DNA of 64,000 bases from assembly GCA_963705275.1 (NCBI GenBank), contig OY970063.1, positions 2,046,001 to 2,110,000 on the forward strand, given 5' to 3'. Origin of the DNA: Fen-1135 sp963705275. Its GTDB lineage: Bacteria > Desulfobacterota > Syntrophia > Syntrophales > UBA2185. Below the pieces are notes generated by a model. That model was not told the DNA's origin. It searched no databases and was given only the letters and a program-made list of their open reading frames with translations. This document shows positions 26,565 to 33,635 of this stretch, piece by piece. Position numbers and translations under genes: made by a program. Position 1 is the first letter of the stretch, and each line of letters opens with the position of its first letter.

Positions 26565-26658
26565 GGAGAGATACCGAAGTGGTCGTAACGGGATCGACTC
26601 GAAATCGATTTGAGGGCCAAAAGCTCTCACGGGGGTTCGAATCCCCCTCTCTCCGCCA
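26565..26658 (+). tRNA. tRNA-Ser (CGA)
   Basis: 94 bases with encoded CCA. Acceptor GGAGAGA/TCTCTCC, anticodon arm ATCGA-CTCGAAA-TCGAT with anticodon CGA, a long variable arm (class II) and GGGGGTTCGAATCCCCC as T arm. Confidence 0.96.
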
Positions 26659-26671
26659 GAAGCCGTGCATG

Positions 26672-26722
26672 GAGATCAGGGGTCGGAAACAGGCGGAGAG
26701 GATTCTTCCGACCCCTGATCTC
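26672..26722. repeat. 17-bp perfect inverted repeat between the two tRNA-Ser genes
   Basis: GAGATCAGGGGTCGGAA and TTCCGACCCCTGATCTC pair perfectly around a 17-base loop. No T run follows. It may be an RNA-processing hairpin of the tRNA transcript or a small dispersed repeat. Confidence 0.75.
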
Positions 26723-26745
26723 TGAAAACTGATTTTTAAGCAGAT

Positions 26746-26839
<94 letters not shown>

Positions 26840-26916
26840 GTCAGTCTTGGAGAATCACGTTGGCGGAAAGTTTGCCTGCAGGCCGTTTATAGGACCGTCA
26901 CAGGTACCAGAGATAT

Positions 26917-27018
26917 GATAGCCGGGTCCCGCGCAACGAAGGGTTGTAAACCCCGCCAGGTCCGGAAGGAAGCAACGGTAGCAATTGCCGACGTGTGCTG
27001 CGGGTAAGCCTGGCTATC
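26917..27018 (+). ncRNA. ffs: signal recognition particle 4.5S-type RNA
   Basis: About 102 bases; ends GATAGCCGGG/...CCTGGCTATC pair. The domain IV tip GGTCCGGAAGGAAGCAACGG that binds Ffh is intact, as is the upstream GTTGTAAACCCCGCCAGG. Small bacterial SRP RNA type without Alu domain. It lies between tRNA-Ser and dnaX, a common arrangement. Confidence 0.96.
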
Positions 27019-27023
27019 TCAAT

Positions 27024-27170
27024 AAGACTTGGTCTTTTCCAAGGCGAAGCCGCAGGAAAAGACCATAGTCGTAATTGATCCTGAGCAAGCGAAGCGAGCC
27101 GAAGGATCTGGTCTTAGTCTGAACGACGCTTGGCCTTTCCCAGGGAATACCGGCGGGGAAGGGCCTCATG
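27024..27170. repeat. three successive imperfect palindromes between ffs and dnaX
   Basis: First GGTCTTTTCC/GGAAAAGACC (27031-27064), then GATCCT..AGGATC around AAGCGAAGCGAGCC (27080-27110 approx.), then TTGGCCTTTCCC.../GGGGAAGGGCC (27130-27164). The first and third share layout. They may end or process the SRP RNA transcript, or be dispersed repeats. Confidence 0.5.
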
Positions 27171-27203
27171 TTTAATCGTAAGTTCCCAGGTAAGGAGCAG
27201 CGA

Positions 27204-28910
27204 GTGGAATATCTTGTTCTAGCCAGAAAGATGAGACCTCAAAACTTTGACGAGGTAATGGGACAAGACCATGCGGTGAAGACCTTGAGGAATGCCATTC
27301 GTCAGGGACGCATAGCCCACGCTTTCATTTTTAGCGGACCCCGCGGCGTGGGAAAGACAACAGTAGCGCGGATTTTGGCCAAAGCCCTGAATTGCGAAAA
27401 AGGGCCTTCAGAAACACCATGTAATGAATGTACCAATTGCCGGGAGATTACGGAAGGCATAGCCATGGATGTCCGTGAGATTGACGGTGCATCTAATAGA
27501 GGCATAGATGAGATAAGGGAACTCAGGGAGAATGTCAAATTTTCTCCGCTGTCATCTCGCTACAAGCTTTACATAATTGATGAAGTGCACATGTTGACCA
27601 GGGAGGCATTCAACGCCCTTCTGAAGACCCTGGAAGAGCCGCCGGCGCACGTAATCTTCGTTTTTGCCACAACGGAGATCCAAAAAATACCGGCCACTAT
27701 ATTATCCCGATGCCAGTGTTTTGAATTCAGAAGGATATCGCTGAGAAAGATTAAGGATAGCCTGCGACGAATCTCCGAAAAGGAAGGTGTTCAAATAAGT
27801 GAGAAGAGTCTGACATGGGTTGCCGATGCCGGCGATGGGAGCCTGAGAGACGCGCAAAGCATCTTGGACCAGATAATATCGTATGCAGGCTTCGAAATCC
27901 AGGATCAAGATGTGGAAGAGATACTGGGACTGACGGACAGACGTTTTCTTTTGCGGCTGTCCACAGCAGTGTTTGAAAGAAATGCCGGCCATTGCTTAAA
28001 AATCATTGAAGAAGGTTATTACGCCGGCCTTGATATGAAATACTTTTATCAGATGCTCATCGGTCATTTCAGGAATTTACTGCTCACCAAGATAGTTGGA
28101 AAAGATCATGACCTCTTGGATCTGGGAGCTGAAGATGTGGCCAGCCTTGCGATGCAGACAGAAAGTGTTTCGCAGGAGACTATCCGTCGACTATTGGATA
28201 TATTGATGGCAGAAGAGGAAAATGTAAAAAGAAGTCAGAATCCTCGCATAAACCTTGAGACGATTCTCGTGAGAATGGCCTATCTGGAGCCGATGATACC
28301 GATCGATAAATGGCTATCCCGCATGGAAAGCCTGGAAAAGAGACTGGCTTCGGGAGGCACTGTCCAGGTTAAACCGTCTACGTATGAGTCAAGGGAAACG
28401 AATGCAGTTCCTTCCGAAGAACAGGAACTCTTCAGGGTCGCTCAGTCGGGAATGGTCGACGAAGTCCACAGGGGATATGATGCGGTCGAAGGCAAAATCA
28501 TGAAAGATATCTGGGAAGACTTAAAGGGTTTTGTAAAAAAGCAGAGTTACCCGCTGTTTTCCAAGATTGAGCCCGGTGTATTTCTTGGATACGAGAACAA
28601 GCGTCTCCGCATCGGCTTCCGTAGAGGTTATATTTTTTTAGACGACATAACGGAAAAGGCTCAGAAGGAACGCCTCACGGAGATATCGAAAGCTTACTTC
28701 GGCGATGATGTTGCAGTCATAATTGAATCTTTGGACACGGAGCAATACAGCCGGCATGATAAGAATCACAATAACGTAACAAATAACAACAAGAACAATG
28801 ATGCAAGGCGGGATGCCCTCAACCATCCTCTCCTGCAAAAGGTTCTGGATGTTTTTGATGGTGCTGTTGTGCGTGAAGTTACATCGAGAGGCAGTAATGA
28901 CGATTCGTAA
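27204..28910 (+). CDS. dnaX: DNA polymerase III tau (and probably gamma) subunit
   Basis: 568 residues from GTG 27204, chosen because the protein then starts at the family position (EYLVLARKMRPQNFDEVMGQ) with AAGGAG upstream. AAA+ clamp loader: Walker A GPRGVGKTT, a four-cysteine zinc knuckle CEKGPSETPCNECTNC, Walker B with YIIDEVHML, sensor 1 FATTEIQKIPATILSRCQ. An Asn-rich stretch sits near residues 515-535. An in-frame A AAA AAG heptamer at 28535-28541 with AAAGGG upstream suggests a -1 frameshift giving a shorter gamma form (about 455 residues). Operon with ybaB and recR. Confidence 0.95.
   Translation: MEYLVLARKMRPQNFDEVMGQDHAVKTLRNAIRQGRIAHAFIFSGPRGVGKTTVARILAKALNCEKGPSETPCNECTNCREITEGIAMDVREIDGASNRGIDEIRELRENVKFSPLSSRYKLYIIDEVHMLTREAFNALLKTLEEPPAHVIFVFATTEIQKIPATILSRCQCFEFRRISLRKIKDSLRRISEKEGVQISEKSLTWVADAGDGSLRDAQSILDQIISYAGFEIQDQDVEEILGLTDRRFLLRLSTAVFERNAGHCLKIIEEGYYAGLDMKYFYQMLIGHFRNLLLTKIVGKDHDLLDLGAEDVASLAMQTESVSQETIRRLLDILMAEEENVKRSQNPRINLETILVRMAYLEPMIPIDKWLSRMESLEKRLASGGTVQVKPSTYESRETNAVPSEEQELFRVAQSGMVDEVHRGYDAVEGKIMKDIWEDLKGFVKKQSYPLFSKIEPGVFLGYENKRLRIGFRRGYIFLDDITEKAQKERLTEISKAYFGDDVAVIIESLDTEQYSRHDKNHNNVTNNNKNNDARRDALNHPLLQKVLDVFDGAVVREVTSRGSNDDS
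28535..28541 (+). other. candidate -1 programmed frameshift site in dnaX
   Basis: A AAA AAG, read in zero frame as GTA-AAA-AAG, is the slip heptamer of E. coli dnaX. AAAGGG lies about ten bases upstream like the E. coli stimulator. After the shift, nine codons are read before TGA at 28568-28570. I do not see a strong downstream stem. Confidence 0.55.
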
Positions 28911-28993
28911 GGTGCGTTGAGGAAAAACCTTTTGCGAAAACGGTCACAACAAATGGCGAGTTTTTTGAAACTCCCCCAATAGGAGGTATTTAA

Positions 28994-29308
28994 TTGACAC
29001 ACAATCTTGGAAATATCATGAAACAGGCGAAGAAGATGCAGGAAAAAATGGCCAGCATCCAGGCGGAGCTGGAAGGGAAGACCGTTGAAGCGACAGCCGG
29101 AGGAGGCATGGTAACCGTCGTAGTAAACGGAAAGTTCGAACTCCTGTCTCTCAAAGTCGATAAAGAGGTTGTCAATCCGGAAGACGTCGATATGCTGCAG
29201 GATCTTATCATGGCGGCAGTCAATGAAGGCATTCGCAAAGCCCAGGAAATGGCTACGGCAGAGATGTCTAAGATTACCGGTGGCTTCAATATCCCCGGGC
29301 TGATGTAG
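28994..29308 (+). CDS. ybaB: nucleoid-associated protein, YbaB/EbfC family
   Basis: 104 residues with an unusual TTG start: AGGAGG lies seven bases upstream of TTG 28994, and the next ATG is eight codons in with no site of its own. Sequence NIMKQAKKMQEKMASIQAEL, GKTVEATAGGGMVTVVVNGK and LITGGFNIPG-like end fit YbaB. Binds DNA as a dimer; classic dnaX-ybaB-recR order. Confidence 0.94.
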   Translation: MTHNLGNIMKQAKKMQEKMASIQAELEGKTVEATAGGGMVTVVVNGKFELLSLKVDKEVVNPEDVDMLQDLIMAAVNEGIRKAQEMATAEMSKITGGFNIPGLM

Positions 29309-29319
29309 TGTGACTAAAT

Positions 29320-29919
29320 ATGACAGGTTACGCCCTACCTATAAAACGTTTGATCGGAGAGCTCGGGAAATTGCCGGGCATAGGAGAAAAGACAGCCACG
29401 AGATTGGCAACATTTATCCTGCGCGCATCAGAGGAAGACGCAAGAAGACTTGCACAGAGCATATTGGAGGTGAAGCAGAAGATACGCTTCTGCTCCGTGT
29501 GCTTCAATCTCGCCGAGGGGAGTCTCTGCGAAATCTGCATGGACCATTCACGGGACAAGAACCTCATATGTGTTGTCGAAGAGCCCGACTCTCTCATTGC
29601 GATAGAAGAAAGCGGTAGCTTTAGAGGAACCTATCACGTACTCCATGGAGCGCTTTCACCGCTTGACGGCATCGGACCGGGTCATCTGAGATTACAGGAA
29701 CTCTTGAAAAGGATAGCGGAAAATGGAGCGGAAGAGATAATTGTGGCAACAAATCCAAGCGTCCAGGGCGAAGCAACGGCCCTTCTCATTAACAAGTCTG
29801 TCAAACCTCTGGGCATCAGGGTAACCAGGATCGCCCTCGGTGTGCCGGTCGGCGGAGATCTTAAGTACATGGACAGGATGACGCTGTCTAAGTCCATGGA
29901 ATACCGCAGAGGTCTCTGA
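29320..29919 (+). CDS. recR: recombination mediator protein RecR
   Basis: 199 residues, usual length. Helix-hairpin-helix LGKLPGIGEKTATRLA, zinc finger C-x2-C...C-x2-C in FCSVCFNLAEGSLCEIC, Toprim domain with CVVEEPDSLIAIE and the ATNPSVQGEATA Walker-B-like segment. Acts with RecO to load RecA at gaps. Eleven bases after ybaB. Confidence 0.96.
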   Translation: MTGYALPIKRLIGELGKLPGIGEKTATRLATFILRASEEDARRLAQSILEVKQKIRFCSVCFNLAEGSLCEICMDHSRDKNLICVVEEPDSLIAIEESGSFRGTYHVLHGALSPLDGIGPGHLRLQELLKRIAENGAEEIIVATNPSVQGEATALLINKSVKPLGIRVTRIALGVPVGGDLKYMDRMTLSKSMEYRRGL

Positions 29920-30073
29920 AAACCTTTATCAGAGATTCAGCAAATAAATAATTGACAAAAAAATACTTGACAGGGAGGGAATTTTGTAATAGGTAGCCGG
30001 ACGTCATTTCAGTTCAACGTTAGTTCATCATCTTTAACAATTTCTACATCAATCCAATCTGGGAGATTTTCCA

Positions 30074-30628
30074 ATGATAGAAGTAAGATGGCATGGAAGA
30101 GGCGGTCAGGGAGCGGTCACATCGGTTGAGTTACTGGCGCTGGCTGCCATCGAAGAGGGGAAGTATGCTCAGGGGTTTCCGAGCTTCGGTCCGGAAAGAA
30201 GAGGAGCGCCGGTTGCGGCGTTTAACCGTATTGATGACCATCACATCAGGGTGAGGTCTGGCGTCTACAATCCGGACATAGTGGTCGTCTTAGATGAAAG
30301 TCTTGTCGGTCTGGTAAATGTTGCTGACGGGTTGAAACTGGACGGAACACTTATTGTAAATACGGCAAAGTCTGCGCAGGAAATTTCGGAAATAACAAAA
30401 TTCAAGGGCAAGATTGCGACAGTCGACGGATCGTCAATAGCCTGGAAAGAACTGGGAGTGCCGATTACGAACACGACTATGCTCGGAGCCCTGATTAAGG
30501 TGCTTGAAAAGGTCAAGTTAGATTCAGCAAAGGGTCCGGTTGAGCACAGATTTGGCAGGATAGCCAATAAGAACCTTGCAGCCATGAAAAGGGCTTATGA
30601 CGAGGTCAAAATCAGCACAGTAAACTAA
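30074..30628 (+). CDS. porG: 2-oxoacid:ferredoxin oxidoreductase, gamma subunit
   Basis: 184 residues: MIEVRWHGRGGQGAVTSVEL, FPSFGPERRGAPVAAFNRID and the C-terminal KNLAAMKRAYDEV are the gamma-subunit signature of the pyruvate/ketoisovalerate ferredoxin oxidoreductase family. First gene of a seven-gene run por-GDAB then nuoE/F/G-like. GGGAGA precedes the ATG. Substrate within the 2-oxoacid class is not fixed by sequence alone. Confidence 0.93.
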   Translation: MIEVRWHGRGGQGAVTSVELLALAAIEEGKYAQGFPSFGPERRGAPVAAFNRIDDHHIRVRSGVYNPDIVVVLDESLVGLVNVADGLKLDGTLIVNTAKSAQEISEITKFKGKIATVDGSSIAWKELGVPITNTTMLGALIKVLEKVKLDSAKGPVEHRFGRIANKNLAAMKRAYDEVKISTVN

Positions 30629-30645
30629 ACATTTGAGGTATCATA

Positions 30646-30939
30646 ATGACAAAGGCAAAAAAGAAATGGCCAGAAACCTGGCAAGAATGTACACCGGGAT
30701 TGATGGTATTCGAGCCTGCGAGCGCCAGGTCGTTCAAAACCGGAAGTTGGAGGGCTCAAAAGCCCATCTGGGATAATACAAAATGTATTAAATGCGGCGT
30801 CTGTTATTTGTTCTGTCCTGAAGGCTGCATTTCAGAAGACGCAGAAGGGTTTTTCATGGCAGATCTAGATTACTGTAAGGGCTGCGGCATTTGCTATCAC
30901 GAATGCTGGCCCCGCGCCATCAAGATGATAGAGGAATGA
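30646..30939 (+). CDS. porD: 2-oxoacid:ferredoxin oxidoreductase, delta (ferredoxin) subunit
   Basis: 97 residues with two 4Fe-4S motifs, CIKCGVCYLFCPEGC and CKGCGICYHECWP (the last Cys followed by W-P). Carries electrons from the thiamine-diphosphate/FeS core to the outside partner, here perhaps the NuoF-like protein encoded downstream. Confidence 0.93.
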   Translation: MTKAKKKWPETWQECTPGLMVFEPASARSFKTGSWRAQKPIWDNTKCIKCGVCYLFCPEGCISEDAEGFFMADLDYCKGCGICYHECWPRAIKMIEE

Positions 30940-30952
30940 GGAGGGGTAGGCT

Positions 30953-32131
30953 ATGTCTAAACGAATTGGAATGGAAATCGCTCTTGCCGTGGCTGAAGCG
31001 GCCGCATTGTGCAGGCCCGATGTAATCGCGGCTTATCCCATTACGCCGAACACTCATATACCGGAGCATCTGGCGGAAATCGTGGCGGAGGGTCATCTTG
31101 ACTGTGAATATCTGCCAGTAGAATCCGAGCATTCCGCTCTGAGCGCCTGTGCAGGTGCATCGGCGGCAGGGGCGCGCGTTTACACGGCAACGAGTTCACA
31201 GGGTCTTCTCTATATGTATGAGATCGTTCCTATCATACCGGCTATGAGGCTTCCTATTGTTATGGCTCTCGGCAACAGGGCGATATCAGGTCCCATCAAT
31301 ATCTGGAACGATCACAGCGACATCATGTGCGTAAGGGACCTCGGCTGGATTGCACTATTTGCAGCCAACGGTCAGGAAGCGGTCGATATGACGATCCAGG
31401 CCTTCAAAATTGCCGAGGATCATGATGTTATGTTGCCGATACTCTGTAATCTGGATGGCTTCCAGCTTACCCATGTGGTGGAGGTGATGCTGATGCCGGA
31501 TCAGGAGGAAGTAGATAAGTTCCTCCCGCCGCGCAAGCCTTACGGCGCTGTGCATCCCGATAATATCGTTTCCATGGGAACTCTGGGTCTGCCGGAGATA
31601 TATACCGAGGCCCGCATGGCCAATAACGAGGCCCTCCTCAACTCCAAGAAGACCATCCTTAAAGTATGGAAAGAATGGGAGCAGATGTTCGGCCGGAAAT
31701 ATGAGCCCATCTCATCATATAAAACAGAAGGTGCCGATGTGGTAATGCTAACCGTTGGATCCATGGGTGAGACTTGCTCAATAGCAGTTGATCAGTTGCG
31801 CAGTGAAGGCTTCAAGGCCGGCATGCTGAACCTGAAGCTCTGGAGGCCCTTCCCGGTAGAGGAACTTAAGGCTGCTGTAAAGGGTGTCAAGGTACTGATC
31901 GTCACAGACAGGACCATTATGATGGGAGGCGATGTAGCCCCTGTTTGTGCAGAGGTGAAATCTGCACTGTATGACGAGGCGGTTCGTCCTGCCATTGTCA
32001 ACGAAATCATCGGCCTCGGCGGGCGAGATGTACGTGTGGAAGATTTTATCAAGATATTCAAAAAGGCAGCTACGGCTGATAAGGTTAAACCCGAAAGATC
32101 ATTTGAAATTTATGGAGTGAGGACATCATGA
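30953..32131 (+). CDS. porA: 2-oxoacid:ferredoxin oxidoreductase, alpha subunit
   Basis: 392 residues. AYPITPNTHIPEHLAEI, YLPVESEHSALSACAGAS, TATSSQGLLYMYE and the DGFQLTH motif are typical of PorA. GAGGAGGGG precedes the ATG. Its stop overlaps the porB start by four bases. Together with beta it binds thiamine diphosphate and CoA and converts a 2-oxo acid plus CoA to acyl-CoA and CO2, or works in the carboxylating direction. Confidence 0.94.
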   Translation: MSKRIGMEIALAVAEAAALCRPDVIAAYPITPNTHIPEHLAEIVAEGHLDCEYLPVESEHSALSACAGASAAGARVYTATSSQGLLYMYEIVPIIPAMRLPIVMALGNRAISGPINIWNDHSDIMCVRDLGWIALFAANGQEAVDMTIQAFKIAEDHDVMLPILCNLDGFQLTHVVEVMLMPDQEEVDKFLPPRKPYGAVHPDNIVSMGTLGLPEIYTEARMANNEALLNSKKTILKVWKEWEQMFGRKYEPISSYKTEGADVVMLTVGSMGETCSIAVDQLRSEGFKAGMLNLKLWRPFPVEELKAAVKGVKVLIVTDRTIMMGGDVAPVCAEVKSALYDEAVRPAIVNEIIGLGGRDVRVEDFIKIFKKAATADKVKPERSFEIYGVRTS

Positions 32132-33093
32132 AGGGAATCGTAGAAAACTTTGATTTATATGCACCAAAGCTGGTCGATAAAGAGGAATATTTCAGCTCAG
32201 GGCACCGCGCCTGTCAGGGGTGCGGGGAAGCCCTTGCCATCCGTCTGATGTGCAAGGCCTTGGGTAAGGATACGGTAATGACCAATGCTACAGGCTGCAT
32301 GGAGGTTATATCAACCCTTTATCCGACGACGGCGTGGAAACTGCCGTGGGTCCATGTGGCGTTTCCTAATTCCGCTGCCGTGGGAGCCGGTGTTTCATCG
32401 GCCCTGAAGGTTCTCCGGCGCAAAGGAAAGATCGCGGACAGATATGTCAAGACTGTCTCCATCGGAGGAGACGGCGGGTCTGTCGATATCGGCTTTCAGG
32501 CCATTTCCGGAGCCATGGAGAGAGGCCACGATATGATCTATATCTGCTTTGATAACGAGGCCTACATGAACACAGGTATCCAGCGCTCCGGCGGCACGCC
32601 TTACGGGGCTTCGACAACCACGGCCCCTGCCGGTGCGGCCAGCGTGGGAAACAAGACCTGGAAGAAGAATATGCCCGCGATCATGGTAGCCCATAACGTT
32701 CCCTATGTCGCAACGGCCTGCCACAGCTATCCCTTCGATTTCATGAATAAGGTAAAAAAAGCGAGAAAAGTGAATGGTCCTGCTTACATCCACTGTCTGG
32801 CGGTATGTCCCACGGGATGGCGGTCAAGCTCGGATACGTGCATTAAGTTGGGACGTCTTGCCGTAGAGACAGGAATCTTCCCTCTTTATGAAGTCGAAAA
32901 TGGAAAGTATAACATGACGATCGATATGCCGAAAAAGCTCCGGCCTGTGGATGATTATTTAAAGCTTCAGGGACGGTTCCGGCATCTCTCTCCGGATGAG
33001 CGCAAGACATTCCAGGAATTGGCCATGCTGGAATACAATAAGATATTGAACAATGTTAAGTGTTCGAAGTCTTGGACGGATTTAAAAGGTTAA
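32128..33093 (+). CDS. porB: 2-oxoacid:ferredoxin oxidoreductase, beta subunit (thiamine diphosphate)
   Basis: 321 residues. HRACQGCGEALAIRL with the first CxxC, IGGDGGSVDIGFQAISGAME (thiamine-diphosphate/Mg motif GDG..), FDNEAYMNTGIQRSGGTPYG and CPTGWRSSSDTC. The cysteines ligate the internal 4Fe-4S cluster. Overlaps porA by four bases. Confidence 0.94.
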   Translation: MKGIVENFDLYAPKLVDKEEYFSSGHRACQGCGEALAIRLMCKALGKDTVMTNATGCMEVISTLYPTTAWKLPWVHVAFPNSAAVGAGVSSALKVLRRKGKIADRYVKTVSIGGDGGSVDIGFQAISGAMERGHDMIYICFDNEAYMNTGIQRSGGTPYGASTTTAPAGAASVGNKTWKKNMPAIMVAHNVPYVATACHSYPFDFMNKVKKARKVNGPAYIHCLAVCPTGWRSSSDTCIKLGRLAVETGIFPLYEVENGKYNMTIDMPKKLRPVDDYLKLQGRFRHLSPDERKTFQELAMLEYNKILNNVKCSKSWTDLKG

Positions 33094-33126
33094 GGTGCTA
33101 ATTATAGAGGACAAGGTGATTGGAAT

Positions 33127-33622
33127 ATGAAGAAAGCTGCTGCGAAGAAAGCTGTGAAGAAAGCGACGGCCAAGAAGCCATCGGTTAAAGAACATCATAA
33201 AGAAGTATGATGGCGATAAGACGGCAATGATAGCCATCCTTCAGGATGTGCAGGAAGAATTCAGATATCTACCTAAGGATGCACTTTCCTCAATCAGTAA
33301 GCAGATGGAGGTGCCCCTCACCAGGATTTATGAGATTGCAACATTTTACAACGCCTTCAGTCTCAAACCTCGGGGCAGGAACCTGATAGAGGTGTGTGCC
33401 GGGACGGCATGCCATGTTCAGGGGGCGGCCAATCTGATGGACAGGATGGAGAGAGATCTGAAGATTTGTTGTGGCGAAACAACGAAGGATAAAAAGTTTA
33501 CCCTCGAAGAGGTCAGATGTCTCGGATGTTGCAGTCTGGCCCCTGTTGCGCGGATAAGCGGTAACATTCATCCTAACTTAACTCAGGACCAAATTCCGAA
33601 GGTTTTGGCAAATTATAAATAA
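33127..33622 (+). pseudogene. NuoE/HydC-like 2Fe-2S subunit with a Lys/Ala-rich N-terminus, one frameshift
   Basis: The thioredoxin-like 2Fe-2S domain is clear: AILQDVQEEFRYLPKDAL, IYEIATFYNAFSLKPRG, CAGTACHVQGA and CLGCCSLAP (four cluster cysteines). Conserved sequence IIKKYDGDKTAM lies upstream of the first ATG in that frame, and one base back the ATG at 33127 opens MKKAAAKKAVKKATAKKPSV. Removing one base near 33200 joins them into 164 residues, normal NuoE size. The basic, histone-H1-like start is unusual for NuoE. Partner of the NuoF-like protein in NAD(P)H oxidoreduction. Confidence 0.75.
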
Positions 33623-33635
33623 TAGGGGTGGAAAA

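Noticed and set aside
29952..29992. Promoter of the por operon (two TTGACA boxes)
   Set aside because: Neither box has a -10 at good distance; left out as a feature.
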